64,000 bases of DNA from JAXLRU01 sp046330935 (GCA_046330935.1 JAXLRU010000002.1:372001-436000); one strand, 5' to 3'. Shown: positions 15,467-24,805, numbered from the stretch's first letter. Program-made: numbers and translations. Notes: generated by a model from the letters alone, not told the origin.

Positions 15467-18436
15467 TCACCGCAGCTCGATCGTGAGCGTGTTCAGCTTC
15501 ACGTTGACGCCGCCGGTGCCGGCCCGCACGGTCAACCTGCCGTCGGTCACCGGAACCTGCAGCGAACCGGTGACGAACGGCCGGGACGACGTCGGGACGC
15601 CCGACAGCAGCCGCTTGCCCTCGGCGTCGAGGACGTGGGTGCTGTCGGTGGCCGTGGGGTCGCCCGAGACGGCGCGCAGCCGGTAGGTGCCCGATGGCAA
15701 CGCCGCCTCCCACGTGGCGTCGTCGGTGTGGACGAACGCGTCACGCAGGGGGTCGCCGAGCACCGCGCGGTCACGGGTGCGGTCGGTGAGGTCCCGCGAC
15801 CAGCCGAAGCCGGTGAACCGGGTGGAGGAGTAGGCGGCACCGTCGTCGGCGGTCCAGCCGGAGGGCGGCGGCGAGGCGGAGGGCCGGAACGAGTAGGCGT
15901 AGCGCGGCAGCAGCCGCGCGGTCGGCACGACCTGTTCGGCCTGCGAGGACGACGACCAGCGCAGCTGGACGCGGGCGTTGCCGGTGCGCTCGCGGTAGTC
16001 GAGCATGATCCGCACAGGCACGCCCGCGGTCAGCGGCACGGTCGTGGTCAGGGTCTGGGGCCCGACATCGGTCCACCCGTCCGCGTAGCTGTCGCCGACC
16101 CACATCCTGACGCTGTCGTCGGCGACGACGGAGACGGTGTACGTCTCGCTGTACTGCGGCAGCAGCTGCCCGGACCAACGGGCCGAGAACTGGTCGGCGG
16201 GGATGGCGGGAGCCGGGGAGGAGGTGCCCCAGTCGAGGTCGACGGCCGTGTCGAGGCGTTGAGTGGGGGCCCCGGCCAGGGTGGCCGTCGGGTAGTAGCG
16301 GGCGAAGAGCCCTCGCGGGCTGAGGGCGGCCGTCAACGTCGTGGCCGACGACGGCGTGGTGATGCTGCCCGTGGCCGCGGTGCCGTCGGACCACCCGTCG
16401 CCGGCCCACGTGCGTCCCGAGGAGTCCTTCTGGGCGGGTATCGCCAGCGAGAGCCGGTAGCCGGCCCACGACGTGAGGGTCTTCGGCGTCGTCACGGTGG
16501 TGCCGTTGACCGTGACGGTCCGGCCGACGGGGTCGGAGGCCAGCGTCACCGGCACCGTGGTGGGGCGGAAGTCGCGCGTGACAGTCGTCGTCGTCCCGTC
16601 GCCGTCCTCGGCGGTGACCCTGATCTCCAGGTAGCTGTTCTGCGTGGCGTCGAGGTCCTCGGGTTCGGCCCCGATGAGCTCGACGCCGTTGCCCGTGACC
16701 GGCCCCAGGTAGGGGTGGGTGTGCGTGGCGTGGTGGCGCAGCACCTGCCAGGTCAGGGCGCTGTCCGGCAGGGCGCCGTCCTCGGGGTCGGTCGCGCTCG
16801 CCCACAGCCGGTAGCTGGTCCCCACCGTGAAGAGGTCGTCGGCGGCGGGCGAGGTGATCGTCACCGTCGGCGCCCGGCTGCCCGCGGTCACCGTCGCGGT
16901 GGCGGGCGACGACGTGGCACCGGCGGCGTCACGGACCCGCAACGATGCCGTCCACGTGCCCTTCGCGTAGGTGTGCGACGTCGTCGCGGTGGTCGTCGTG
17001 ACGTCGGGGCTGCCGTCGCCGAAGCTCCACAGGTAGGTGAGCCGGTCGCCGTCGGGGTCGCTGCTGGAGCGCCCGTCGAGGGTCACGGTCAGCGGCGCGG
17101 TGCCGCTGGACGGGCTCGAGGTGAGGGCGGCGGACGGCGTGCGGTTGGCGGTGCCGGTGGCGGTGATCCGGCGCACCTGCCCGCCGCCGGCGTACGTCGT
17201 GTAGTACAGCGACTGTCCGGGCGCGTCGCGCAGGGCGGCGGCGGTGGGCGCGAACTGCAGGGCGACGGCGCTGCTGCCGCCCAGGCCGCTGACGAGGTCG
17301 GTGACGGTGCCGTCGGAGGACAGGCCGCGGATCTTGCCGCACACGTAGTCGGCGTAGAGGTAGCGCGAGTTCCACGGGGCGGGCCATGCGGCGTCGGGCA
17401 CGTACGCGCCACCGGTGATCGAGGCGCAGCCGGTGCTGTGCGCGTAGACGTGGATCGGGTCGGTGAACTGCGCGGGCTTGGCGGGGCCGCAGTTGCTCTG
17501 CGAGCCGGTGTTGGCGCAGCGTCCCTCGCGGGTGTTCCAGCCGTAGTCGGCGCCCTTGACGCCCTGGTCGACCTCCTCCCAGATGTTCTGGCCGACGTCG
17601 TTGATCCGGAACGTGGTGCCGGAGGCGTCGGGGTCGAAGGCGATCCGGAACGGGTTGCGCAGGCCGACGGCGAACGCCTCCTGGCAGGTGGTGCCGGTGG
17701 CGGCGACGCCGCGGTTGCAGCGCGCCGTCCCGGTTCCCGTCCACGGGTTGTCCGAGGGGACGTCGCCGGTGCGGGTGATCCGCAGGATCTTGCCGCCCGG
17801 GTAGTTGCGGTCCCGCGAGGCGTTGTTGTTGCCGGCGCAGCCGCTGTCGCCGCGGTAGTCGCAGCCGCCGTCCCCGACGGACACGTAGAGCATGCCGTCC
17901 TTGCCGATGCCCAGGTCACCGGCGTTGTGGTTGCCCGCGGGCGAGGGGATGCCGTCGATCAGCACCAGCTCGGTGGCCGGGTCGATCGTGTCCGCGCCCG
18001 AGCGGAAGGTGAACCGCGACACCCGGTTCGAGGGCCCGCCGCTGGGGATGCCCGTGCTGCTCGTGGGGCAGGTGCTGCTGGAGCCGCGCACGGTCCAGTA
18101 GACGTAGACGTGGCGGCTCGCCGCGTCGGGGTCGGCGACGATCCCGAGGACGCCGCGCTCGCTGTTGGTGCACGTGCGTGAGGACAGGTCGAGCGCGGGG
18201 GTGGACAGCAGCGTCCCGTCCTTGAGCACGCGCACCTGGCCGAGCTGGCTCGTGACGAGCAGGCGCCCGTCGGGCATGGGGGCGAGGTCGGTGGGCTGGG
18301 CCACGGAGGCGACCAGCGCATCGCTGAACCCGGCGGCGAGGACGGGCGCGGCCTGAGCCGGTGCGGTCGGGACGGCGACGAGCGCGGCGGCCACGAGGGC
18401 TCCGGCGACGAGCACGGACGGGTGGCGGACGGACAC
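15467..18436 (-). CDS. Secreted PQQ-type sugar dehydrogenase fused to PKD, PA14 and C-terminal binding domains
   Basis: A 989-residue exoprotein. Residues 1-30 are a Sec signal peptide. Residues 35-430 are a glucose/sorbosone dehydrogenase-type beta-propeller (QPTDLAPMPDGRLLVTSQLG, SPAGNHNAGDLGIGKDGMLY, AFAVGLRNPFRIAFDPDASG, GADYGWNTREGRC). Residues 440-520 are a PKD domain (YLWSFGDGSPDVTTTT), and an Ig-like segment (TITSPAADDLFTVGTSY) follows. Residues 725-870 are PA14 (LFARYYPTATLAG), and 885-989 are the C-terminal domain common to the array. Aldose dehydrogenases of this fold use PQQ to oxidise sugars outside the cell, and the accessory domains probably bind it to polysaccharide. It is the likely first gene of a three-gene array. 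Confidence 0.87.
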   Translation of the reverse strand: MSVRHPSVLVAGALVAAALVAVPTAPAQAAPVLAAGFSDALVASVAQPTDLAPMPDGRLLVTSQLGQVRVLKDGTLLSTPALDLSSRTCTNSERGVLGIVADPDAASRHVYVYWTVRGSSSTCPTSSTGIPSGGPSNRVSRFTFRSGADTIDPATELVLIDGIPSPAGNHNAGDLGIGKDGMLYVSVGDGGCDYRGDSGCAGNNNASRDRNYPGGKILRITRTGDVPSDNPWTGTGTARCNRGVAATGTTCQEAFAVGLRNPFRIAFDPDASGTTFRINDVGQNIWEEVDQGVKGADYGWNTREGRCANTGSQSNCGPAKPAQFTDPIHVYAHSTGCASITGGAYVPDAAWPAPWNSRYLYADYVCGKIRGLSSDGTVTDLVSGLGGSSAVALQFAPTAAALRDAPGQSLYYTTYAGGGQVRRITATGTANRTPSAALTSSPSSGTAPLTVTLDGRSSSDPDGDRLTYLWSFGDGSPDVTTTTATTSHTYAKGTWTASLRVRDAAGATSSPATATVTAGSRAPTVTITSPAADDLFTVGTSYRLWASATDPEDGALPDSALTWQVLRHHATHTHPYLGPVTGNGVELIGAEPEDLDATQNSYLEIRVTAEDGDGTTTTVTRDFRPTTVPVTLASDPVGRTVTVNGTTVTTPKTLTSWAGYRLSLAIPAQKDSSGRTWAGDGWSDGTAATGSITTPSSATTLTAALSPRGLFARYYPTATLAGAPTQRLDTAVDLDWGTSSPAPAIPADQFSARWSGQLLPQYSETYTVSVVADDSVRMWVGDSYADGWTDVGPQTLTTTVPLTAGVPVRIMLDYRERTGNARVQLRWSSSSQAEQVVPTARLLPRYAYSFRPSASPPPSGWTADDGAAYSSTRFTGFGWSRDLTDRTRDRAVLGDPLRDAFVHTDDATWEAALPSGTYRLRAVSGDPTATDSTHVLDAEGKRLLSGVPTSSRPFVTGSLQVPVTDGRLTVRAGTGGVNVKLNTLTIELR

Positions 18437-18525
18437 CGGGGCCCCCTCGGGGTTGATCGTGCCCGATATCTACCTTCAGTCACACCATGGTCACAAGGTG
18501 TCGTAACACCGTGATCCACGGCGAA

Positions 18526-19779
18526 TCATCCGAGCGGTGGCCCCTGGCCGCGGACGGCGGCCCACGGGTCGTAGTCGGCCTCCAACGGCTCCTGTTCGGG
18601 GCGCGCCTCCTCGGGCACGTGCTGCAGGTTCACCCGCACTCGGTACCAGAGCGAGCTGCGGCCCCGCATGCCGTCGAGCAGGACGTCCTCGGGCGCCAGC
18701 AGGCCCACGACGTCGGCGTGCCGCGCCTTCCAGCGCTCCAGCGCCTCCAGCGCCTCGGGCTTGGTCTTCGTCCGCGCGACCTCGACCAGCGGCATCGACG
18801 ACTGCCGCCGACCGGCCGCACCTGAGCCGGACGCCGTCGCGCCGGCGGGCGCCTTCTCGGCGGGCCCCATCGCCTTGGCGAGCGCGAGGAGGGGCTCCAG
18901 CGAGCCGGCGGAGGCGGCGTCGTCCATGCCCGCCCAGGGGTCGCCGCGCTCGGCGAAGCGGTCGAGCACCGTGCGCACCGTGAACTCCGCCGGACGGCAG
19001 TCGCGCACCTCGTCCCAACTCAGCGGCGTCGAGACCCGGGCGTCGGGGCGGGCGCGTACCGAGTACGCCGAAGCGACGGTGCGGTCCTTGGCGTTCTGGT
19101 TGAAGTCGACGAAGACGCCGTGCCGCTCCTCCTTCCACCATCGGCTGGTGGCGAGGTCGGGGGCCCGGTTCTCGACCTCGCGGGCCACCGTCTCGGCGGC
19201 TTTGCGCACCTGCGGGTAGGTCCAGTGCGGCTGCACCCGCGCGTAGACGTGGAACCCGCGCGAGCCCGACGTCTTCGGCCACGCCACCAGCCCGTGGTCG
19301 GCGAGCACCTCGCGGGCGACGACGGCGACGTCGACGATCTGGCCCCACTCGACGCCCGGCACCGGGTCGAGGTCGATCCGCAGCTCGTCGGGGTGGTCGA
19401 GGTCGGCGGCCTGCACCGGGTGCGGGTTGAGGTCGAGGCAGCCGAGGTTGACCACCCACGCGAGCGCGGCGGCGTCGGTGACGACGACCTCCTCCGCGCT
19501 CGTGCCGCGGGCGTAGCGCAGCTCGACCGTCTCGATCCAGTCCGGCCGTGAGCTCGGCGCGCGCTTCTGGAAGAACGCCTCCTCGTCGATGCCCTTCACG
19601 AACCGCTTGAGGATCATCGGGCGTCCGGCGACGCCGCGCAGGGCGCCGTCGGCGACGGCCAGGTAGTAGCGCACCAGGTCGAGCTTCGTGATCCCCGGCT
19701 CGGGGAAGACGATCTTGTCGGGGTTGGTGACCTTCACCTCGCGCCCCGAGACCTCGAGCACGGTGGACGGCGTCGCCAT
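18526..19779 (-). CDS. LigD-type DNA polymerase/primase domain protein (PolDom)
   Basis: A 417-residue stand-alone archaeo-eukaryotic-primase-like domain of the NHEJ ligase D group: NPDKIVFPEPGITKLDLVRY, RPMILKRFVKGIDEEAFFQK, LRIDLDPVPG with the metal-binding DxD, TSGSRGFHVYARV and DFNQNAKDRTVASAYSVR. Such domains fill gaps and extend ends during Ku-dependent end joining, preferring ribonucleotides. No Ku, ligase or nuclease domain is adjacent, although the tail from about residue 330 is not part of the core fold. ATG 19779 gives the usual family start; upstream in-frame codons lack similarity. Annotation pipelines often call such proteins non-homologous end-joining DNA ligase although no ligase domain is present. 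Confidence 0.88.
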   Translation of the reverse strand: MATPSTVLEVSGREVKVTNPDKIVFPEPGITKLDLVRYYLAVADGALRGVAGRPMILKRFVKGIDEEAFFQKRAPSSRPDWIETVELRYARGTSAEEVVVTDAAALAWVVNLGCLDLNPHPVQAADLDHPDELRIDLDPVPGVEWGQIVDVAVVAREVLADHGLVAWPKTSGSRGFHVYARVQPHWTYPQVRKAAETVAREVENRAPDLATSRWWKEERHGVFVDFNQNAKDRTVASAYSVRARPDARVSTPLSWDEVRDCRPAEFTVRTVLDRFAERGDPWAGMDDAASAGSLEPLLALAKAMGPAEKAPAGATASGSGAAGRRQSSMPLVEVARTKTKPEALEALERWKARHADVVGLLAPEDVLLDGMRGRSSLWYRVRVNLQHVPEEARPEQEPLEADYDPWAAVRGQGPPLG

Positions 19780-19912
19780 CGGCCCAGCCTGCCACGGGGG
19801 ACGTATCCCCGTCGCGATCACCGCGCTCCTGGCCTGCGAACCCCGCGACGTCCGAGCGCGAGGTCCACCCACGGCCGGGCCCGCTCCCGGCCCCATCCCT
19901 TGGGGGGAACCC

Positions 19913-20223
19913 ATGCACACCCGAAGCACCCTGGTCGGCCTCACCGCGGCCGCCGCGATGGCCCTGCCCCTCGCACCGCTGTCCGGCGGGCCGGCCACCG
20001 CCGCCCTGCCGGCGGCGACCACGAGCAGCGCCACCACCGACCCCGTCAACACCGTCTACCGCGCCGAGTTCTCCCGGGGCGTGATCACCAAAGCCTCCAC
20101 GAGCACGCTGCCGTCCACGGCGTTCGGCCGCACCACCGTCAAACCGGCACCTGGAAGCTGCGGATCACCGGCTTCTCCGTCACCGGGTCGCAGACCGTCT
20201 ACTGGTCGGCCCGCACCCGCTGA
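19913..20223 (+). pseudogene. Small secreted protein with probable one-base frameshift
   Basis: From ATG 19913 (GGGGGGAA upstream) there is a signal peptide (MHTRSTLVGLTAAAAMALPL to ATAA). A short mature part follows, VNTVYRAEFSRGVITKASTS. The frame then shifts at about 20140: TTVK should continue as TGTWKLRITGFSVTGSQTVY and end WSARTR before the stop at 20221-20223. Restoring one base gives 103 residues with a natural beta-rich C-terminus. In the unshifted frame the protein becomes Pro/Arg-rich, typical of the wrong frame. The function is unknown, and either decay or sequencing error is possible. Confidence 0.6.
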
Positions 20224-20331
20224 ACCCGCTGCGCCCCGCCGCTCGGTCGGCGGCCCCCCGGGCCGCCGGCCGGGCGCGCTGCGCCGGGACGGCACGCACA
20301 CCCGCACCTGCACCGTTGCTAGCGTGCACAC

Positions 20332-21270
20332 ATGCCCGATCCCAGCGTCGCCCTGGACGTACCGGAACTGGTCGTCCGCCGCTGCACCCCGGCCGACGCC
20401 GACGCCGTCCGGCGCCTGGCCGCCCTCGACGAGGAGCGCGTCAACGGGCGCCCGTCGCAGCTGACCGAGGGGGACGTCACCGACTGGTGGCAGTCGGTGA
20501 AGCTGGACGCCGACTCCTGGCTGATCGCGCCCGATGCGTCCGCGAGCCCCTGGGCCGTGACCTGGCTCGACCGCCAGGGCGAGGACCTCGCCACCTGGTT
20601 CCCGCTGCCCGACGTCGACCACCGCGACCTGCTACCCCGCCTCGCCGACCTCGCCGAGGCGCGCGCCGCCGAGCTCGGCCTCGCCCGACTGCACTGCTAC
20701 GCCCTCGTCCCCGACCCGCTCGTCGAGGGCCTGCTGCGCGAGCGCGGCTACGCCGACGTCCGGCACTTCTTCGACATGGCGATCGCGTTGGAGTCCCGCC
20801 CCGAGGTCGGCGCCCTGCCCGACGGGCTCGCCGTCGGCGGTGTCGAGGAGCCCGACGCGCGCGCCTTCCACGCGGCCATCACCGAGTCGTTCACCGACCA
20901 CTGGGAACCCCACCCGCTGCCCTTCGAAGAGTGGTGGCGGCTGCGCGTCGACGACCCCGCCGTCGAGCTCCCGTGGTGGTCGGTCGTGCGCACCGACAGC
21001 GGTGAGGTGGCCGCCGCGCTGCGCGCCGCCCCCAACCGCAACGGCGGCGTCTACGTGGCCACGCTCGGGGTGCGCCGGCCCTGGCGCGGGCTCGGCCTCG
21101 GCAAGGCGCTGCTGCGGAGGGTCTTCGCCCAGGCGTGGGACGCCGGGTTCCGGCGGGTCACCCTCGGCGTGGACGCCGCCAGCCCCACCGGTGCGACAGT
21201 CCTCTACCGCGGGGTCGGGATGAGCGTCGAGTCGGAGTCCGCGGTGTTCGAGAAGGTGCTGCAGGGCTGA
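20332..21270 (+). CDS. Tandem GNAT-family N-acetyltransferase
   Basis: 312 residues with two GNAT-like halves. The N-terminal half (ELVVRRCTPADADAVRRLA to FDMAIAL) lacks a good acetyl-CoA loop. The C-terminal half has GGVYVATLGVRRPWRGLGLG, the R/Q-x-x-G-x-G/A pyrophosphate-binding loop, followed by ALLRRVFAQAWDAG and VDAASPTGATVLYRGVGM. The double-domain layout resembles mycothiol synthase relatives, but I see nothing that fixes the substrate. ATG 20332 lies about 110 bp after the small secreted gene. It is a soluble, presumably cytoplasmic enzyme. Confidence 0.85.
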   Translation: MPDPSVALDVPELVVRRCTPADADAVRRLAALDEERVNGRPSQLTEGDVTDWWQSVKLDADSWLIAPDASASPWAVTWLDRQGEDLATWFPLPDVDHRDLLPRLADLAEARAAELGLARLHCYALVPDPLVEGLLRERGYADVRHFFDMAIALESRPEVGALPDGLAVGGVEEPDARAFHAAITESFTDHWEPHPLPFEEWWRLRVDDPAVELPWWSVVRTDSGEVAAALRAAPNRNGGVYVATLGVRRPWRGLGLGKALLRRVFAQAWDAGFRRVTLGVDAASPTGATVLYRGVGMSVESESAVFEKVLQG

Positions 21271-21382
21271 GCCGCGGGGTGGTCACCGCCGGTCGGTGGT
21301 CACCGCCCGCGGCCCGTGCGGGCAAAAGGCGACGGGGCGCCGTCCCCGTCCTGGACGACGCCCCGCCTGGTGCCCGCTCGGT

Positions 21383-22543
21383 TCACCAGTTCTTCGAGCG
21401 CACGCTCCAGCCCTGGCGCGAGGCCAGGCCCGAGGGGTCGACGATGAACGACTTCGCGGACGACTGGCCGTTGAGCACGGCGTCGAGGAACTGCACGACC
21501 ACGGTGACCGCGTCACCGCGCTGCTGGCCGGTGATGAAGCCCGTGTGCCCGGCGAAGGAGTTGGAGACGTTCACGGCCGGCACGTGGTTGACCAGGTCGT
21601 AGTTGGCGCGGGTGTTGTCGTAGGCGATGTCGCCCGAGCCGCCGTCCATGAACATCACGGGTGAGTGGAGCTTCTGCAGCTCGGCGCGGGAGTAGCCGAA
21701 GCTGGCGTCGGCGAACAGGCCGCTGTCGAGGGAGATCACGGCCTTGACCCGGGGGTCTGCGCCGGCGACCAGCGCCTCGAGCCCGCCGCAGGAGTGGCCC
21801 GCGGTGGCGACCCTGGTGAGGTCGAGGCGGCCCTGCAGCGGCGAGCCGGCCCGGTTGTTCTCGGTCTCGGCCCAGCTGATGGCGCGGGTGAGGATCGCCG
21901 GGATCGGCGAGCCGTCGGTGTTGCCGGTGCCCGAGCCGCTCATGTTCGCGGTGTCGACGATCACGATGCCCTTGGCGGCGATCGCCGAGAGCAGGCCGAT
22001 CACCTCGGACCCGTTGTTGTGGGCGCAGGCGCCGTTGCCGAACGCGAGGACGGGCATCGGCCGGCCGACCGCAGCGGGGTCGCTGGGCCGGAACACGACG
22101 TGCTCCCGCGAGTTGAACGCCGCTTCGCGGGTGACCGCGTAGGTGTTGTTCACCAGCGGGGTCGACGGCTGGGGGGTGCTCGTCGTGGGGATCGGCGTCG
22201 TCGTGGTCGGCGTCGGGGTGCTGGTGGTCGGGTCGGGCGTCGAGGTCGTGGGCCTCGGCGAGGTCACCGGCGGCTTGCCGCGAGTGATCGTCTTGCAGGT
22301 CTTCTTGCCGTTCTTGCCCGTCTTGCACTTCTTGATCGTCGTGACCTTCTTGGTCTTCTTCGCCGCGGCCACGGCGACGACGGGGGCGTCGGTCGACGCC
22401 GTGGCCGGGGCCGCGACCACAGCCGGGGACGCCGCGCCGGTGGCGGGCAGCGACCCCGCGAGCGCCACCCCGCCGAGCGCCAGCGCCGAGACGGCCCCCA
22501 TGGCGGCGACGGTCCGGCGCGATCTGCTGAAGGCACCCTGCAC
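21383..22543 (-). CDS. Secreted alpha/beta hydrolase with Lys/Thr/Pro-rich linker
   Basis: 386 residues from GTG 22543, which follows GGGAGAGCACC. An N-terminal signal segment (RTVAAMGAVSALALGGVALA) precedes a Lys/Cys patch (KKTKKVTTIKKCKTGKNGKK) and a Thr/Pro-rich linker of about 45 residues. The catalytic domain has nucleophile elbow ATAGHSCGGLEA, oxyanion-side VLAFGNGACAHNNG, acid-region MFMDGGSGDIAYDN and His in FAGHTGFITG. The fold is of the secreted dienelactone-hydrolase/polyesterase type; the substrate is unknown. The lysine patch next to a two-Cys motif is unusual and may bind an anionic polymer or the wall. Confidence 0.8.
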   Translation of the reverse strand: MQGAFSRSRRTVAAMGAVSALALGGVALAGSLPATGAASPAVVAAPATASTDAPVVAVAAAKKTKKVTTIKKCKTGKNGKKTCKTITRGKPPVTSPRPTTSTPDPTTSTPTPTTTTPIPTTSTPQPSTPLVNNTYAVTREAAFNSREHVVFRPSDPAAVGRPMPVLAFGNGACAHNNGSEVIGLLSAIAAKGIVIVDTANMSGSGTGNTDGSPIPAILTRAISWAETENNRAGSPLQGRLDLTRVATAGHSCGGLEALVAGADPRVKAVISLDSGLFADASFGYSRAELQKLHSPVMFMDGGSGDIAYDNTRANYDLVNHVPAVNVSNSFAGHTGFITGQQRGDAVTVVVQFLDAVLNGQSSAKSFIVDPSGLASRQGWSVRSKNW

Positions 22544-22932
22544 GGTGCTCTCCCTTCCTGCCCGCAACTCTGCGGAGGTAGTCGGCGAAAGTTGCTGCAC
22601 GTTCCCTGCGGGGTTACGGACCCGCGGACGCCCGGAACCGTACAAGGGCGCCCTCCGCACCAGCAACCCTCCACGGCATTCCCCGCCGTTTTCTCGACGG
22701 GCGGCTCATCAGGGACGGGAGCCCGTTGACCTGCCGCTTCACGCGACCGGATTGCCGGAGGAGACGACGGCGCAGGTCAATCACGCTCGGGTCGATTCGA
22801 CGCATGTGATCGCTCACACTCGGTCACCGAGAGTCTCGGCGGCGCCGAAAACTTGCGGAGGCTCCATTGGGCCGGCTCAGCTGAGCGTCGGCAGGTACCG
22901 GGGATGCGCGTCGGCCACCGCCCAGCGACGTC

Positions 22933-22992
22933 ACCGACGCACGGTGTGCGACACGTCCCGCACCCCCGGCGTGTCGCGCACGCGGCGTCGGT
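22933..22992. repeat. Nested palindromic element, second full copy
   Basis: Outer arms ACCGACGC (22933-22940) and GCGTCGGT (22985-22992), inner arms GTGCGACACG (22946-22955) and CGTGTCGCGCAC (22970-22981, two extra bases). It shares both arm sets with 7272-7329. It lies in the 750-bp intergenic space upstream of the hydrolase gene. Confidence 0.7.
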
Positions 22993-23028
22993 AAAGCCGG
23001 TTTTCGAGGGGCGGACCGGTGTGCGGGG

Positions 23029-23088
23029 CGGCGGGCAGGGCGGCGGGCAGGGCGGCGGGCAGGGCGGCGGGCAGGGCGGCGGGCAGGG
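23029..23088. repeat. 12-bp tandem repeat, five copies
   Basis: Five exact head-to-tail copies of CGGCGGGCAGGG. Both reading senses stay open in several frames only because of the composition. No gene is called here. It lies downstream of the flavin monooxygenase gene (stop at 23296). Confidence 0.9.
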
Positions 23089-23111
23089 CGCGGGCGAGAC
23101 GGACGACGGGC

Positions 23112-23191
23112 GGGCAAACGGAGGGGCGGGCAGACGGATGGGCGGGCAGACGGACGAGCGGGCAGACGGACGAGCGGGCAGACGGACGAGC
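23112..23191. repeat. 16-bp tandem repeat, five copies
   Basis: Five units of GGGCAGACGGACGAGC: the last three are exact (23144-23191) and the first two diverged. It starts 24 bp after the 12-bp array. The rest of the 22,544-23,295 gap holds the palindrome at 22933 and no convincing gene. Confidence 0.9.
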
Positions 23192-23295
23192 GGGCACCGA
23201 CAGCCCGGAGGCCGGTGCCCGCTCGTCCACCTCACCCGCCCTCGACCGACCGCCCGTCGGTCGAGGGGGGAGTCACCCGCGGCGTGGGCGACGAC

Positions 23296-24771
23296 TCACT
23301 GCGATGCGGCCGAGCCCACGGTGCCGCTGGACCCCACCGAACCGAACGGCGCGTCGCGGACGTCGAGGGGGCCCTGCCGGTTGAGGCCGAGGCGCGAGAG
23401 CGGGACGGCGGCGATGGCCCCGGCGTCGGGTTCGGCGGCGGACAGCCCCGCGACGAGCCGGTTCGTGGGGCGCTCGAGCCCGTAGTGCTCGCGCAGGGTG
23501 GTCCCCGTGTACTCGGTGCGGAAGAGCCCGCGCGCCTGGAGGATCGGGACGACGTGGTCGACGAAGTCCTCCAGCCCCGAGGGCAGGATCGGCGCCATCA
23601 CGTTGAAGCCGTCGGCGGCGCCGGAGGTGAACCACTCCTCCAGCGAGTCGGCGACCTGCTCGGGCGTGCCGGCGAGCACCCGGTGTCCGCGGCCGCCGGC
23701 GAGGCGGGCGATCACCTGGCGCACGGTCAGCGACTCGCGGCGGGCCAGCTCGACGACGAGCGTCCGACGCGACTTGTTGCCGTTGATGTCGTCCTCCGGC
23801 GGGACGTCGGGCAGCGGCTTGTCGAGGCCGTCGAGCCCGAGCGGGACGCCGACCATGCCGGACAGCTGCGCGAGGCCGTACTCGGGGACGAGCAGGTCCT
23901 CCAGCTCCTGCTGCAGCGCCCGCGCCTCGGCCTCGGTGGAGCCGAGGATCGGCGAGATGCCGGGCAGCACCAGCAACTGCTCCGGGCGGCGCCCGTACCC
24001 GGCCAGCCGCGACTTGAGGTCGGCGTAGAACGCCTGCCCGTCGGCCAGGGTCTGCTGGGCGGTGAACACCGCCTCGGCCCAGCGCGCGGCGAAGTCCTTG
24101 CCCGCCTCCGAGGACCCCGCCTGCACGAGCACCGGGTAACCCTGCGGCGAGCGCGGCACGGTCAGCGCCCCGTCGACCTTGTAGAACCGCCCCTCGTGCC
24201 GGATCGCACGGACGCGATCGGTGTCGGCGTAGAGCCCGCCCTCGCGGTCGAGGGTCAGGGCGCCGTCCTCCCACGAGTCCCACAGCTTGGTGACGACGTC
24301 GAGGAACTCGTCGGCCCGGGCGTAGCGCTCCGCGTGGGGCGCGTGGGCGTCGTGGCCGAAGTTGCGCGCCTCGTGGTCGGTGCCGCTGGTCACGATGTTC
24401 CACCCGGCGCGCCCGCCGGAGAGGACGTCGAGGCTCGCGAAGCGCCGGGCCAGGTTGTACGGCTCGTGGAACGACGTCGACACGGTGGCGATGAGCCCGA
24501 TGTGGGACGTGTGGGCCGAGACCACCTCGAGGATCGAGATCGGGTCGATCCCGCCCTGGGTGTTCCAGCGGACGGCAGGCGACAGGCCCGATCCGTCGGC
24601 GAAGAAGATGGAGTTGAGCTTGCCGCGCTCGGCGATCTGCGCGAGCTTCACGAAATGCGCGGCGGTGTGCGCCGGCGAGGGGTCGGTGCGGGGGTGACGC
24701 CAGGCGGCCTCGTGGTGACCGACGTTCATGAGGAACGCGTTGAGGTGGAGCCGGCGCGGCTGCTGCGACAT
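23296..24771 (-). CDS. LLM-class flavin-dependent monooxygenase (DszA/NtaA/SnaA type)
   Basis: A 491-residue bacterial luciferase-like TIM barrel of the long NtaA/SnaA/DszA subgroup: LHLNAFLMNVGHHEAAWRHP, KLNSIFFADG, LARRFASLDVLSGGRAGWN, IVTSGTDHEARNFG, PVLVQAGSSEAGKDFAARWA, GTPEQVADSLEEWF and DGFNVMAPILP. These enzymes take reduced FMN from a separate reductase, here the SsuE-like protein at 27877, and oxidise sulfones, chelators or alkyl-sulfur compounds. As last gene of the five-gene operon with an aliphatic-sulfonate-type transporter, it probably releases sulfur from an imported organosulfur compound. The exact substrate is unknown. Confidence 0.87.
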   Translation of the reverse strand: MSQQPRRLHLNAFLMNVGHHEAAWRHPRTDPSPAHTAAHFVKLAQIAERGKLNSIFFADGSGLSPAVRWNTQGGIDPISILEVVSAHTSHIGLIATVSTSFHEPYNLARRFASLDVLSGGRAGWNIVTSGTDHEARNFGHDAHAPHAERYARADEFLDVVTKLWDSWEDGALTLDREGGLYADTDRVRAIRHEGRFYKVDGALTVPRSPQGYPVLVQAGSSEAGKDFAARWAEAVFTAQQTLADGQAFYADLKSRLAGYGRRPEQLLVLPGISPILGSTEAEARALQQELEDLLVPEYGLAQLSGMVGVPLGLDGLDKPLPDVPPEDDINGNKSRRTLVVELARRESLTVRQVIARLAGGRGHRVLAGTPEQVADSLEEWFTSGAADGFNVMAPILPSGLEDFVDHVVPILQARGLFRTEYTGTTLREHYGLERPTNRLVAGLSAAEPDAGAIAAVPLSRLGLNRQGPLDVRDAPFGSVGSSGTVGSAASQ

Positions 24772-24805
24772 TCGGGGGACCTTTCCGTGACGGGGCGGGA
24801 GGAGT

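Noticed and set aside
18526..19779. Full DNA ligase D
   Set aside because: Only the polymerase domain motifs are present; the ligase KxDG motif and nuclease domain are absent.
20332..21270. Mycothiol synthase mshD
   Set aside because: Two GNAT halves and similar length, but I cannot see residues that would identify MshD specifically.
23112..23191. CRISPR-like array
   Set aside because: Units are 16 bp with no spacers between them; a plain tandem repeat. No cas genes nearby.
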